Positions 18,425 to 26,670 of a DNA stretch of 64,000 nt are shown here, in pieces; position 1 is the stretch's first letter; each line of letters begins with the position of its first letter. Below the pieces are notes generated by a model. The model worked only from the letters and a program-made list of their open reading frames with translations, was not told the DNA's origin and ran no database searches. The stretch is from Moritella sp. 5 (GTDB lineage: Bacteria > Pseudomonadota > Gammaproteobacteria > Enterobacterales > Moritellaceae): contig NZ_CP056122.1 of the NCBI RefSeq assembly GCF_018219455.1, forward strand, positions 2,108,001 to 2,172,000. Reading direction: 5' to 3'. The position numbers and the translations under genes were made by a program.

Positions 18425-18796
18425 ATGAACAATCTCAATACCATTGAACTTAAAGCGTTTGTTCCAGCAAAGGATTTCGAAATTTCTAAGCAGTTCTATT
18501 TAGATTTAGGCTTTAGCAAAGCATCTGATTCAGATGGTATCGCTTATTTTAACTACGGGAATTGTAGCTTCTTACTTCAAGACTTCTACGAGAAAGTACT
18601 TGCCGAAAACTTAGTTATGCACCTACTGGTAGAGGATATTGCTTCTTGGCATAAATCCGTAAAAAGTTCAGGAGTCGAAGAAAAATATGGCATTACGCTT
18701 TCTGAAATTAGTGAGCAGCCATGGGGGATGCTGGATTTCGTGCTTTACGATCCAAGCGGTGTGCTATGGCGTTTTGGTCAAAATGTACAAACCTAA
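18425..18796 (+). CDS. VOC (glyoxalase/bleomycin-resistance fold) protein
   Basis: A 123-aa two-repeat VOC-fold protein (KAFVPAKDFEISKQFYLDLGF at the first repeat and MLDFVLYDPSGVLWRFGQ at the end). Such proteins bind drugs or metals or catalyse small reactions; no specific substrate is visible. AAGGA lies before the ATG. It is a common kind of integron-cassette cargo, and its stop codon falls inside an attC-like ACCTAAC box. Confidence 0.82.
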   Translation: MNNLNTIELKAFVPAKDFEISKQFYLDLGFSKASDSDGIAYFNYGNCSFLLQDFYEKVLAENLVMHLLVEDIASWHKSVKSSGVEEKYGITLSEISEQPWGMLDFVLYDPSGVLWRFGQNVQT

Positions 18797-18818
18797 CAAG
18801 GCAAGCACAACGTTATGG
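18791..18818 (+). other. Collapsed attC-like junction
   Basis: ACCTAAC (fits RYYYAAC) overlaps the VOC stop, and CGTTATGG lies 14 bp later at the start of the next gene. This looks like the two ends of an integron attC site with the middle lost. The resemblance is by eye and could be chance. Confidence 0.25.
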
Positions 18819-19306
18819 CGCATATGGATATCAAGTTAGAATCAATATTAGAAGGTGAGTTTGAGTCGCTGTTTTTGGTGGTAAAAGAAGGGCTGTATTC
18901 TCATGTAAATTCGGTTTTTGGTTGGTGTGATGATTATCAGCGAAATCGTTTAATTGCAGATTATGAACCCAATTGGTTTTTCTGGGTTTACGCTGCATCA
19001 ACACGTGTTGGAATGTTGTGTTTCAAGCCATACGATAATTCTTATCATGTTCACTTGTTGGTTGTTTTTCCAGAGTTTCAAAATCAGAAACTAGGTGAAA
19101 CGATAATGGATTATGTTCATAAAGTTGCACAAAGTGAGCACCGAAATAGTGTTACGTTATCAAGCTTTGTTCGCAATAATAAGGCTGTGAGATTTTATAA
19201 AAGACTTGGATATGGAGTGGTTGAAAATGATGGAAACTTCCTATCTTTGTCGTTGACACTTAGTAACAAACTGCCAAAAGGAATACAAAGCGTTATATGC
19301 TCGTAA
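18815..19306 (+). CDS. GNAT-family N-acetyltransferase
   Basis: A 163-aa protein with the GNAT acetyl-CoA core: VHLLVVFPEFQNQKLGETIMDYV (motif A, with QNQKLG in place of the usual QxxGxG/A loop) and NNKAVRFYKRLGYGVVE (motif B). The substrate is unknown. The ATG at 18815 follows the VOC stop by 18 bp; an ATG three codons later is the alternative. Standalone GNAT genes of this kind are frequent in integron arrays, matching the neighbouring VOC and broken Nudix genes. Confidence 0.82.
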   Translation: MAHMDIKLESILEGEFESLFLVVKEGLYSHVNSVFGWCDDYQRNRLIADYEPNWFFWVYAASTRVGMLCFKPYDNSYHVHLLVVFPEFQNQKLGETIMDYVHKVAQSEHRNSVTLSSFVRNNKAVRFYKRLGYGVVENDGNFLSLSLTLSNKLPKGIQSVICS

Positions 19307-19349
19307 CGTTTAGCCAAGTAATTAATTCATATAAGGCGCCTGAACAAAA

Positions 19350-19613
19350 ATGGACTTGATTAGAAGTGTTGCGTGTTTACATGCTGAAAATAATAAGATT
19401 CTTTGTGTCAGAACAAAGGGTAAAGATAAGTTCTATATCTCTGGGATAAATGTCGAAATGCAGTGCTTTTTTGCTCAGTACAGAAGCTCTATTTCCGAAA
19501 ATTCAGAGATAGAATAAATAAAATGGGTTGGAAGTGAGTTTAAAGTAATTTGTGCTCCTGCTGCTCAGCTAGCAATCGAATTTCTAGTTAAGCATAATAA
19601 AATACGTATTTAA
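19350..19613 (+). pseudogene. Nudix hydrolase pseudogene with internal deletion and stop
   Basis: The reading starts MDLIRSVACLHAENNKILCVRTKGKDKFYISG, the normal N-terminus of a standalone Nudix protein, then jumps to VEMQCFFAQYRS, a strand that comes after the Nudix box. The catalytic GX5EX7REUXEEXGU box is missing, apparently by an in-frame deletion of roughly 50-60 codons. A TAA at 19515-19517 then interrupts the frame, which continues IKWVGSEF and CAPAAQLAIEFL to the TAA at 19611. The product would be inactive. Confidence 0.82.
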
Positions 19614-19688
19614 CAACGTTTGGCTGGTGACGCCTTACTACGCAGCTAAAAATGGCGTCCGTGGAAAAATCAGCTATTTTTGTTAGCC
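19608..19688 (+). other. Candidate integron attC site
   Basis: ATTTAAC (RYYYAAC) overlaps the pseudogene stop, and GTTAGCC (close to GTTRRRY, one mismatch) lies 81 bp away, a normal attC length. Between them GACGCC and GGCGTC can pair as an inner stem. No integrase gene is in the window. I regard this as suggestive only. Confidence 0.35.
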
Positions 19689-19808
19689 GTCTTCGTATAG
19701 AATCCGCCATATAATTTTACTGGTTAACATTTCCTAAAATTGGGAAATTCAAAACAATAAAGTTAAACTAACGACATCTTCTTATTCCTTTCTAAAATGA
19801 CATAAAAA

Positions 19809-20678
19809 ATGAATGATAAAACGATAGTAACGCACAATGGTAAGTTTCATGCAGATGATGTTTTTAGTATCGCTGCACTTAAAAACATTTTGCCTGCTTT
19901 TAAGCTAGTGCGCACACGTGATTTAGAGATAATCGGCGAAGCTGATATTGTGGTCGATGTAGGTGGTGAATATGATCCAGATACAGGGCGTTTTGACCAT
20001 CACCAACGTGGTGGCGCAGGTGAGCGCGAAAATGGTATTCCTTATTCATCATTTGGTCTAATTTGGCAAAAGTACGGCCTAGAAATATGCCAAGGTAACC
20101 AAGAAATCGCAGATGCTGTGGATGCTGGTTTAGTGTCTACGATTGACGCGGTTGATTGTGGTCATGTTGAAGGTGTTGCTCAAGGTATTAGCCTAAGCCA
20201 AACTATTTCAATGTTTAACCCTACCTGGGAAGAAGACAGTGACTTGGATGCATGTTTTGATGAAGCGGTTACTTTTGCGTCGCGCATTTTAACACGATTC
20301 ATTGCATCTGCGGCTGGTGGCATTAATGCGAAAGATATTGTTGCCAAAGCAATTGATAATGCCGACGATCCAAGAGTGATTGTATTAGCGCAATATACGC
20401 CGTGGAAAACAACGGTTCTAAATTTAGCGTCAGAAGCTTTATTTATGGTTTACCCATCTCAATCTGGCAAATGGATTATTCAAGCCGTACCTGTTGAACT
20501 CGGTTCATTTGAAGATAGAAAATCACTGCCTAAACCATGGGCTGGTTTGTCTGATAAGGCATTTAAAGAAGTGACTGGTATTGATGATGTTATGTTCTGT
20601 CATAACGGTTTATTTATTGCGGGTGCAGAATCATTTGAAAGCATCATGAAAATGGCATCTATTGCACTTAAAGCATAG
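19809..20678 (+). CDS. MYG1 family protein (UPF0160, DHH-like phosphoesterase fold)
   Basis: A 289-aa protein with the MYG1 signature THNGKFHADDVFSIAAL at its N-terminus, DVGGEYDPDTGRFDHHQRG with metal-binding Asp/His residues, and the C-terminal W-GL-G region. Eukaryotic MYG1 is a 3'-5' RNA exonuclease; bacterial members are presumed metal-dependent phosphoesterases. It is complete. A strong terminator follows. Confidence 0.9.
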   Translation: MNDKTIVTHNGKFHADDVFSIAALKNILPAFKLVRTRDLEIIGEADIVVDVGGEYDPDTGRFDHHQRGGAGERENGIPYSSFGLIWQKYGLEICQGNQEIADAVDAGLVSTIDAVDCGHVEGVAQGISLSQTISMFNPTWEEDSDLDACFDEAVTFASRILTRFIASAAGGINAKDIVAKAIDNADDPRVIVLAQYTPWKTTVLNLASEALFMVYPSQSGKWIIQAVPVELGSFEDRKSLPKPWAGLSDKAFKEVTGIDDVMFCHNGLFIAGAESFESIMKMASIALKA

Positions 20679-20698
20679 TAAGTTACTACCTATAATAA

Positions 20699-20732
20699 AA
20701 CCCCCATACGGCAGCGTATTCACATGGGGGTT
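20699..20732 (+). terminator. Terminator after the MYG1-family gene
   Basis: AACCCCCAT and ATGGGGGTT pair around an inner ATACG/CGTAT stem, with an A-run before and a short T-run after. It lies 20 bp beyond the stop. Confidence 0.8.
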
Positions 20733-20794
20733 GTAACACACGACTCAGTGTTTTTAACCATTGAGCAGTGTGATCTTTTCTTGCATTTTATAGT

Positions 20795-20917
20795 TTAAAC
20801 TATATCACGCTCTTCGCGTTTGGCTTCTGCCATGTCTTTAACAAAAGCGCTGACGATGACGAACAGCACCGCTGCTGAAATTACCGGCCATATTAAAATG
20901 TAGAGAGATAGCATCAT
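20795..20917 (-). CDS. Putative transporter small subunit (40 aa)
   Basis: A 40-residue protein has one transmembrane helix (about 5-27, LYILIWPVISAAVLFVIVSAF) followed by a charged tail (KDMAEAKREERD). GGAG lies before the ATG. It begins 16 bp after the stop of the symporter gene on the same strand, so the two form an operon. Short proteins with this IWPVISA motif accompany sodium/solute symporters in other proteobacteria and are annotated as small transporter subunits (family knowledge). It probably binds or stabilises the symporter in the inner membrane. Confidence 0.75.
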   Translation of the reverse strand: MMLSLYILIWPVISAAVLFVIVSAFVKDMAEAKREERDIV

Positions 20918-20933
20918 ATTGTGCTCCTAGTAT

Positions 20934-22565
20934 TTAATCATCAAAGTGTTGAACGCGTTCATGGATCAACGCAAAGTCAAATCGTTCGTTACTTGCGAGA
21001 CTAATCGCAGTACAGATCATAGTACTTGCACCGTAGGCAACCAAAGAACCAAGTAGCACAGTGTAGTCACGTAAGAAATCGTGGAAATAGAACGCGCATA
21101 ACACGCCTACTATTGATCCCGCGAAAAGCGCAATGTTGCGATTTGTAAAGCCAAAGAACATTAAGCCAATCACAGTACCACCACCGACAGCAGCAATTAA
21201 TTCTAGGCTAGAAGCCCAAATACCGATCAGTGCGATCCATTCAAAACGAACCAAGCAAAATAGAATTAAACCACCAAGTACAGCACTTAAGAAAGCGCGG
21301 TTGGTCACTCTGTCCCAATAACAGCTAGCGATAACAGGGAAGACAAGCGTCCCCCATAATGCACCAACAAATACCAACATGACTAAAATGTCGAGCGAGA
21401 AACTAGCGAGAATTAAGCCAAGAGCGGTCGCGATAATCATAGTTATACGACCCAGTAGCAGCATCTTTTTATTGTCGATTTGACCTTTGGCTAAGTTTTT
21501 AGCGTAGATATCAGTCATGACAATTGCAGAAAGTGCAGATAGATCTGAATCGGCCGTCGATGACAAAGAGCCAATAACTAAGATAAACAGCATGCCTATA
21601 GCAAATGGCGGCAGGTAGGCTGAAGCAACTTGTGGAATGAGGTTGTTCAGGTCACCTTCATAAGGCGTCATTCCCATAAGCAGTGCCATCATACCTAGCA
21701 TACCTAAACCAATAACGATTGAACCGTAGCCTAGTGTCGCCGTAATAAATGAAGATTTAATGAGGTCTTGGCGTACCGCAAAAAGTCGCTGGGCAATAGT
21801 CTGATTACCAATACCGTAGGCAAGAACGGCCACAAAGAATGGTGCGCCTTGTTCTAGCATTGCCTTAGTCGAGAAAAAATCTGCCTGTTCAGCTGTTATT
21901 ATATTGAAGCCTTGCGATAGAGCCTCTGAGCCGCCCATACTGAAATAAATCCAAGGGATTAATATAATGGCGACGAGCATCATGGCCACAACTTGTGCGA
22001 AATCGGTTAAAATAGAAGCTCTGAAACCTGACCATAACGTATAAGATAAAACGCCAATACCAGCTATTATTACGCCAACCTCGAAAGATAATGGTGTTAA
22101 CACCGATACCAATGCGCCTGCAGCGGTGAAGTTAACCATTAGGCTGATAACACTACCCACTAAGTTTGAAACGGCTAAGATAAGTTGACTTGACGAACCG
22201 TGTCTTGCTTGCATTATTTCGGCTAAAGTACGTGCTCTAGGGGCTAGTTCACGGAAGCGTTGTCCGTAGGGATAGATAAATAATATCATTAAAGCTCCCC
22301 AAAATCCGTAGTGCAAGGAGCCAGATATACCATATTGGTAGCCCGAGCTTGCCGCGCCGTAAAAAGATGCTGCCCAAATCCAGGTGGCCGTCATACTTGC
22401 TGCGGCTATGCCAAATCCGACTGCGCCATTGGCGACCATATAGCCATCGACACTACTCGATTTTTTTGAAGCTAAGGTTGAGAACAGAAAGGTAAGGCCG
22501 TAAAAGCCAATTAAGAGGATAAGAGTGGTACTGATTGAGAATTTATAAAACACTGGGTCTAACAT
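20934..22565 (-). CDS. Sodium/solute symporter (SSS family)
   Basis: A 543-aa inner-membrane transporter with about 13 membrane segments. It shows SSS family features: AASMTATWIWAASFYGAA in an early helix, RARTLAEIMQARHGS, and the sodium-site region SLSSTADSDLSALSAI. The substrate cannot be read from sequence. The frame is open to 22670, but GGAG is placed properly before the ATG at 22565 and family homology begins there. The small subunit gene follows directly. The upstream side faces a long non-coding region. Confidence 0.87.
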   Translation of the reverse strand: MLDPVFYKFSISTTLILLIGFYGLTFLFSTLASKKSSSVDGYMVANGAVGFGIAAASMTATWIWAASFYGAASSGYQYGISGSLHYGFWGALMILFIYPYGQRFRELAPRARTLAEIMQARHGSSSQLILAVSNLVGSVISLMVNFTAAGALVSVLTPLSFEVGVIIAGIGVLSYTLWSGFRASILTDFAQVVAMMLVAIILIPWIYFSMGGSEALSQGFNIITAEQADFFSTKAMLEQGAPFFVAVLAYGIGNQTIAQRLFAVRQDLIKSSFITATLGYGSIVIGLGMLGMMALLMGMTPYEGDLNNLIPQVASAYLPPFAIGMLFILVIGSLSSTADSDLSALSAIVMTDIYAKNLAKGQIDNKKMLLLGRITMIIATALGLILASFSLDILVMLVFVGALWGTLVFPVIASCYWDRVTNRAFLSAVLGGLILFCLVRFEWIALIGIWASSLELIAAVGGGTVIGLMFFGFTNRNIALFAGSIVGVLCAFYFHDFLRDYTVLLGSLVAYGASTMICTAISLASNERFDFALIHERVQHFDD

Positions 22566-23511
22566 AGGTCTCCTTGGGGTTATAATTATGGCGAGAGTTG
22601 AAATGCGCGGGATAAAAGCAATCGCATGTCTTATTTCTTGACTATGCACGATAGCTATTCGCATGAGCAAAGACTCGGCGGCTTACTTATACATCATCCC
22701 CCATATAAAATCAAAGCACTAAAAGCCCTCAGGGGCCCTCTGGTGAACTTTAATTGTAATTAAGGCTCCATGATGCGCCTAACTTAGAACGTTAAATTGC
22801 AAGCGAATAAGGGCGTGTGCTGGATGCGTAATATCTGTCACCGTTTTTATTAAAACAAAAATGCTAACAAAGACTATGTACATGCTTGTTATGTCATATG
22901 TGCCTATCATTAAATGCAATCAAATGGAAGAGTATCACCATCAAAAACAGCAGGTTAGCTGTGGTTAGATCAGTTTGTATTATTTAAGATTTCAAGAGAC
23001 CTATACCACTGGTTTAGTCTTCAATTTGTTGGGTAGATTTAACATTATAACGGTTTGAATAACGTAATAATGGGGGTATTAAGTGCATCATTAAATTTTG
23101 TATTTACGTATTGCAATATCGCTAAATCAGGTAAATATTCTATCTAAAAATATATTTTAATATTTTATTTCATACACTTGATATTTGTGGGTATTTTGTC
23201 ATTGAATTATTGATGAAGGGTTTAAGCTTGTGCCTTCGTATAATACTTAATGGGATTGTTTTATACCGTGTTATTAGTATTCTGGACAAACACTCATGTT
23301 TATCTTGTGCTAAAAATTAATATCCATATACTCAGGCTCATAATTAGTCTTGCATATGCTCAAGTAATTTGAGTGTATAACCTAAAAGATTAACAAATAA
23401 TTTACAGGACGGTTCGTTTTATCAAATCGAGACGTCTACTATATAAATGTCAAGTGATGGTTATTATGTTTAAAACATTACTGGAAAAAGCAGGTTGGAG
23501 AATAACTTACT
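22566..23511. other. Long non-coding region
   Basis: About 945 bp separate the divergent symporter and pseudouridine-synthase genes. I found no ORF with both a ribosome site and protein-like composition, no tRNA-like fold and no known riboswitch motif. It contains short A+T-rich runs. An unrecognised small RNA is possible. Confidence 0.4.
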
Positions 23512-23519
23512 ATGTCTGA
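23466..23519 (+). CDS. Possible 17-codon leader ORF
   Basis: The frame MFKTLLEKAGWRITYYV ends in a TGA that lies 5 bp inside the pseudouridine-synthase gene in another phase. Its ATG has no clear ribosome site. If translated it could couple initiation of the downstream gene. Confidence 0.2.
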   Translation: MFKTLLEKAGWRITYYV

Positions 23520-24363
23520 TAGATTTCGAGTGAAAGAGGCCTCTGGTCTACTGACTTTCCTCAATACTCAGCTAAAAGGCTGGAGTCGAAAAAACATAAA
23601 GCAGCGACTGAAAACAGGCTGCGTACTGGTCAACGACCAGCAGATCATGAAGCATGACCATGAGCTTGAAGTTGGCGACAATGTAGAGGTTAGAGCAGCG
23701 GGAAAGAACACGCAACAGGGTGTTCGGCACCTCGAAATTTTGTATTCTGACAATGATCTTGTTGTCATTAACAAACCTGCAGGTTTGTTGTCAGTAGCAT
23801 CAGCCAATGAAAACAAACAGCATGCGCTTGCTATTCTTCGCAAGCAACTCTCACATGCAAAAAATTCTGTTGCTTTATGGCCTGTTCATCGCCTCGATCG
23901 TGATACATCAGGTGTGTTGATGTTTGCAACGTCTCGTGAGATGCGTGAAGCCGTTAATGCGGGTTGGTCAGAGGCTGAAAAAACCTATCTTGCAGTCGTT
24001 GAAGGTAGCCCTAAACCAAGTAAAGGTCGCATTGACCAGCCCTTGAGAATGGATCCAGAGAAGTATCAAATGATTGTTGGTCCACATTCGGAAGCCAAAA
24101 ATGCCGTCACGCATTTTAAAACTTTGCGCACTGTAAAAGATCGGACACTGGTTGAAGTTAAACTCGAGACCGGTCGACAACATCAAATCCGTGCTCATAT
24201 GTCTTGGTTAGGACATGCGGTGATTGGTGATCCCCGTTATGGCACTGATGGTCCGCGTATGGGACTGCATGCGTTGAGCCTAAGTATTACACGACCAAAT
24301 ACTGGTAAACGACTGACTTTTGAAGCGCCTGCACCAGTGGAATTCCTCGACCTGCTGCGTTAA
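23512..24363 (+). CDS. RluA-family pseudouridine synthase
   Basis: A 283-aa RNA-modifying enzyme with an N-terminal S4 RNA-binding domain (about 15-60, GWSRKNIKQRLKTGCVLVN) and a catalytic domain. The catalytic Asp is in HRLDRDTSGVLMFA near residue 130, and the C-terminal LETGRQHQIRAHMSWLGHAVIGD block is complete. It converts uridine to pseudouridine in rRNA or tRNA. Which site it modifies is unclear; the S4 domain and length suggest an RluD-like or RluC-like paralogue. GGAG lies about 11 nt before the ATG, further than usual. Confidence 0.88.
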   Translation: MSDRFRVKEASGLLTFLNTQLKGWSRKNIKQRLKTGCVLVNDQQIMKHDHELEVGDNVEVRAAGKNTQQGVRHLEILYSDNDLVVINKPAGLLSVASANENKQHALAILRKQLSHAKNSVALWPVHRLDRDTSGVLMFATSREMREAVNAGWSEAEKTYLAVVEGSPKPSKGRIDQPLRMDPEKYQMIVGPHSEAKNAVTHFKTLRTVKDRTLVEVKLETGRQHQIRAHMSWLGHAVIGDPRYGTDGPRMGLHALSLSITRPNTGKRLTFEAPAPVEFLDLLR

Positions 24364-24543
24364 TCGAAAACCTTGATAGCGAATACAGTCTACTTTTCGT
24401 TGTAGACTGTTTATTCGTAGAATAAGTTCATATCCCTTCCTAGGTTTCTTACCTCGTCTTGCTTGCTAGCGAAAGCTGACTTCATCACCTATCTTAGTAT
24501 TACACCACCTCTCATAACGGTAATGCAATTAAGGGGATAACCC

Positions 24544-25407
24544 ATGTCTGTTTTAGATGCATTTTTTACCAAACTCTGGCAGCAGTACAGCGTCATTAGC
24601 CCACAAGCCGTCGATATACATCAGCTGTTTGAAAGTCGAGGTGAAGAGTTAGTGAATGATCATGTTGCTTTCCGTACCTTCGCCGATTCGCATATCGGCA
24701 TAGATATATTAGAATATGAGATATTAGCACTCGGTTATCGGCACCTTGACTCATACCAGTTCGACGTTAAAAAGTTAGATGCACGTTGTTATGTGCATGA
24801 TAAGTCACCGACCAAAATATTCATTAGTGAACTGCGTTGGCAGTCTTTATCCGAGACTTCTCAGGCCATTATTCAAGACATTATCGAACAGGTAAAAGCG
24901 ACATTAAAGTCCCCTTTACTTGAGCAATCGAGCAAGGGGCTCAGCCCATTATTAAGTGCAGGCCGGTTGTGGCTGTTACCCAGTTATACAGACTATCAAA
25001 CCTTATTGGCAGAATCGGAATATGCCGCTTGGTTATCTGTCTGGGGGTTACGTGCTAACCATTTCACTCTATTTGTAAATCACTTAAAAAGTTCCCCTGA
25101 ATTGTCACAAGTCGTGGCGTTATTACAGCAAGAAGGTTATCAACTTAATGATGCTGGTGGCTTGATCAAAGGCACGCCATCGGATTTATTAATTCAAGCA
25201 TCAACCATGGCTGATACTTGCATGGTTGATTTTAAAGATGCGGGGGAGCAAGTAATAAGCAGTTGTTATTACGAATTTGCACAGCGCTTTAACCAAGAAA
25301 ATGGCGACTTATACCAAGGGTTTGTACCAATGAGTGCAGATAAAATATTTGAATCGACGAATATGAAATCGATACTTAGCAGTGGTACCTCCGATGATAA
25401 AAGTTAG
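24544..25407 (+). CDS. DUF1338 protein, probable 2-oxoadipate dioxygenase/decarboxylase
   Basis: A 287-aa protein of the DUF1338 family, related to HglS/YdcJ, which turns 2-oxoadipate into D-2-hydroxyglutarate with iron and oxygen. Putative metal-ligand histidines are in VNDHVAFRTFAD (near 40) and RANHFTLFVNHL (near 175), and the glutamate should be near the C-terminus. This is the short form of the family. A GGGG box precedes the ATG. The two following genes encode lysine-catabolic dehydrogenases, which strengthens the call. Confidence 0.8.
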   Translation: MSVLDAFFTKLWQQYSVISPQAVDIHQLFESRGEELVNDHVAFRTFADSHIGIDILEYEILALGYRHLDSYQFDVKKLDARCYVHDKSPTKIFISELRWQSLSETSQAIIQDIIEQVKATLKSPLLEQSSKGLSPLLSAGRLWLLPSYTDYQTLLAESEYAAWLSVWGLRANHFTLFVNHLKSSPELSQVVALLQQEGYQLNDAGGLIKGTPSDLLIQASTMADTCMVDFKDAGEQVISSCYYEFAQRFNQENGDLYQGFVPMSADKIFESTNMKSILSSGTSDDKS

Positions 25408-25550
25408 GCGTGAACAGCGTACTTATTTATTCGTAGCCTTGCTTTATCAGAAAAGTAATTTCATCGGTAACGAGGTTGAATCAGTAAAAATGGAACACGG
25501 ATAAGACTGTACTCATCTATCAATAAGAGGTCAGTCATAGGGAGTTAGAA

Positions 25551-26648
25551 ATGGCAAAACGAATTGTTGTTTTAGGGCTTGGACGTATTGGTGGTGCAAT
25601 TGCCCAAATTTTACATAGTCATGACGATTATGAGGTCACAGGGGCAGATATAAGCCCGCATGCCGTGGCTCGTTTTAGTCATCAATTCCCCACTAAATTA
25701 TTATCAAAAACATCCTCTGAAATACGCGATTATAATGACATTCTTGCAGGGCAAGACGCGGTGATTTCAGCGCTATCATTCAATGATAATCCTTACGTTG
25801 CACAGGCAGCCTTAGCCAATGGTTGTAGCTACTTTGATTTAACCGAAGATGTACGTTGTACACAAGCGATTAAAGAGATTGCATTAGCCGCAGCACCGGG
25901 CCAGGTATTCATGCCTCAATGTGGTTTAGCTCCGGGTTTTATTGGTATTTTGGGTTACAGTTTTAGACATAATTTTGACCGTCTAGATAGTCTTAAATTA
26001 CGCGTAGGTGCCTTACCTGAATATCCATCCAATCAAATGATGTATAACCTGACGTGGTCAACAGAAGGGTTAATTAACGAATATGCAAATCCCTGTGAAT
26101 CCATAAAAAATCATATTCCGACATTAACAGAACCGCTAGAAGGCAGAGAAGTATTTTCTATCTCAGGTGTTGAATATGAAGCGTTTAATACCTCTGGAGG
26201 CTTGGCAAACCTTTGTTATACCTTAGACGGTCAACTGCGAGAATTAACTTATAAAACAATCCGCTATCCTGGGCATTGTAAGCTGATGAAGTTCTTATTT
26301 CATGACTTACGGTTAGGGGAGGAGGGTAAACGTCGAGATATGTTAATGGAGATATTTGAAAGCTCTGTCGCGACTACAATGCAAGATCTGGTACTGATCT
26401 CTGTGGTAGCGACTGGTTATGTCGACGAAAAATTAAGACAGTGTAGTCGTACTTTTTTACTTCGACACACAGCAGAGCAAAGTGCGATCCAAATATCGAC
26501 AGCCAGCGCCGCAGTGACCACGGTGGATTTAATTTTAAATAGTCGTGAACCAAGACAGGGTTTCGTTGAACAAGAGACGCTAGACATTGAAGACTTTTTG
26601 GGCAATGAGTTTGCGAAAGCTTATCGAGACGCAGAATTAAGTATTTAA
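25551..26648 (+). CDS. Saccharopine dehydrogenase family protein, probable lysine dehydrogenase
   Basis: A 365-aa NAD(P)-dependent enzyme with an N-terminal Rossmann motif (VLGLGRIGGAIAQIL) and the saccharopine-dehydrogenase-like C-terminal domain. The conserved block MPQCGLAPGFIGILGY is present. The family includes saccharopine reductase and L-lysine 6-dehydrogenase. Because no lysine-ketoglutarate reductase gene is beside it and a semialdehyde dehydrogenase follows 22 bp later, a lysine 6-dehydrogenase giving aminoadipate semialdehyde is the better guess. A GGAG box precedes the ATG. Confidence 0.78.
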   Translation: MAKRIVVLGLGRIGGAIAQILHSHDDYEVTGADISPHAVARFSHQFPTKLLSKTSSEIRDYNDILAGQDAVISALSFNDNPYVAQAALANGCSYFDLTEDVRCTQAIKEIALAAAPGQVFMPQCGLAPGFIGILGYSFRHNFDRLDSLKLRVGALPEYPSNQMMYNLTWSTEGLINEYANPCESIKNHIPTLTEPLEGREVFSISGVEYEAFNTSGGLANLCYTLDGQLRELTYKTIRYPGHCKLMKFLFHDLRLGEEGKRRDMLMEIFESSVATTMQDLVLISVVATGYVDEKLRQCSRTFLLRHTAEQSAIQISTASAAVTTVDLILNSREPRQGFVEQETLDIEDFLGNEFAKAYRDAELSI

Positions 26649-26670
26649 CGGTAATGACGAGGGGAGTCTC

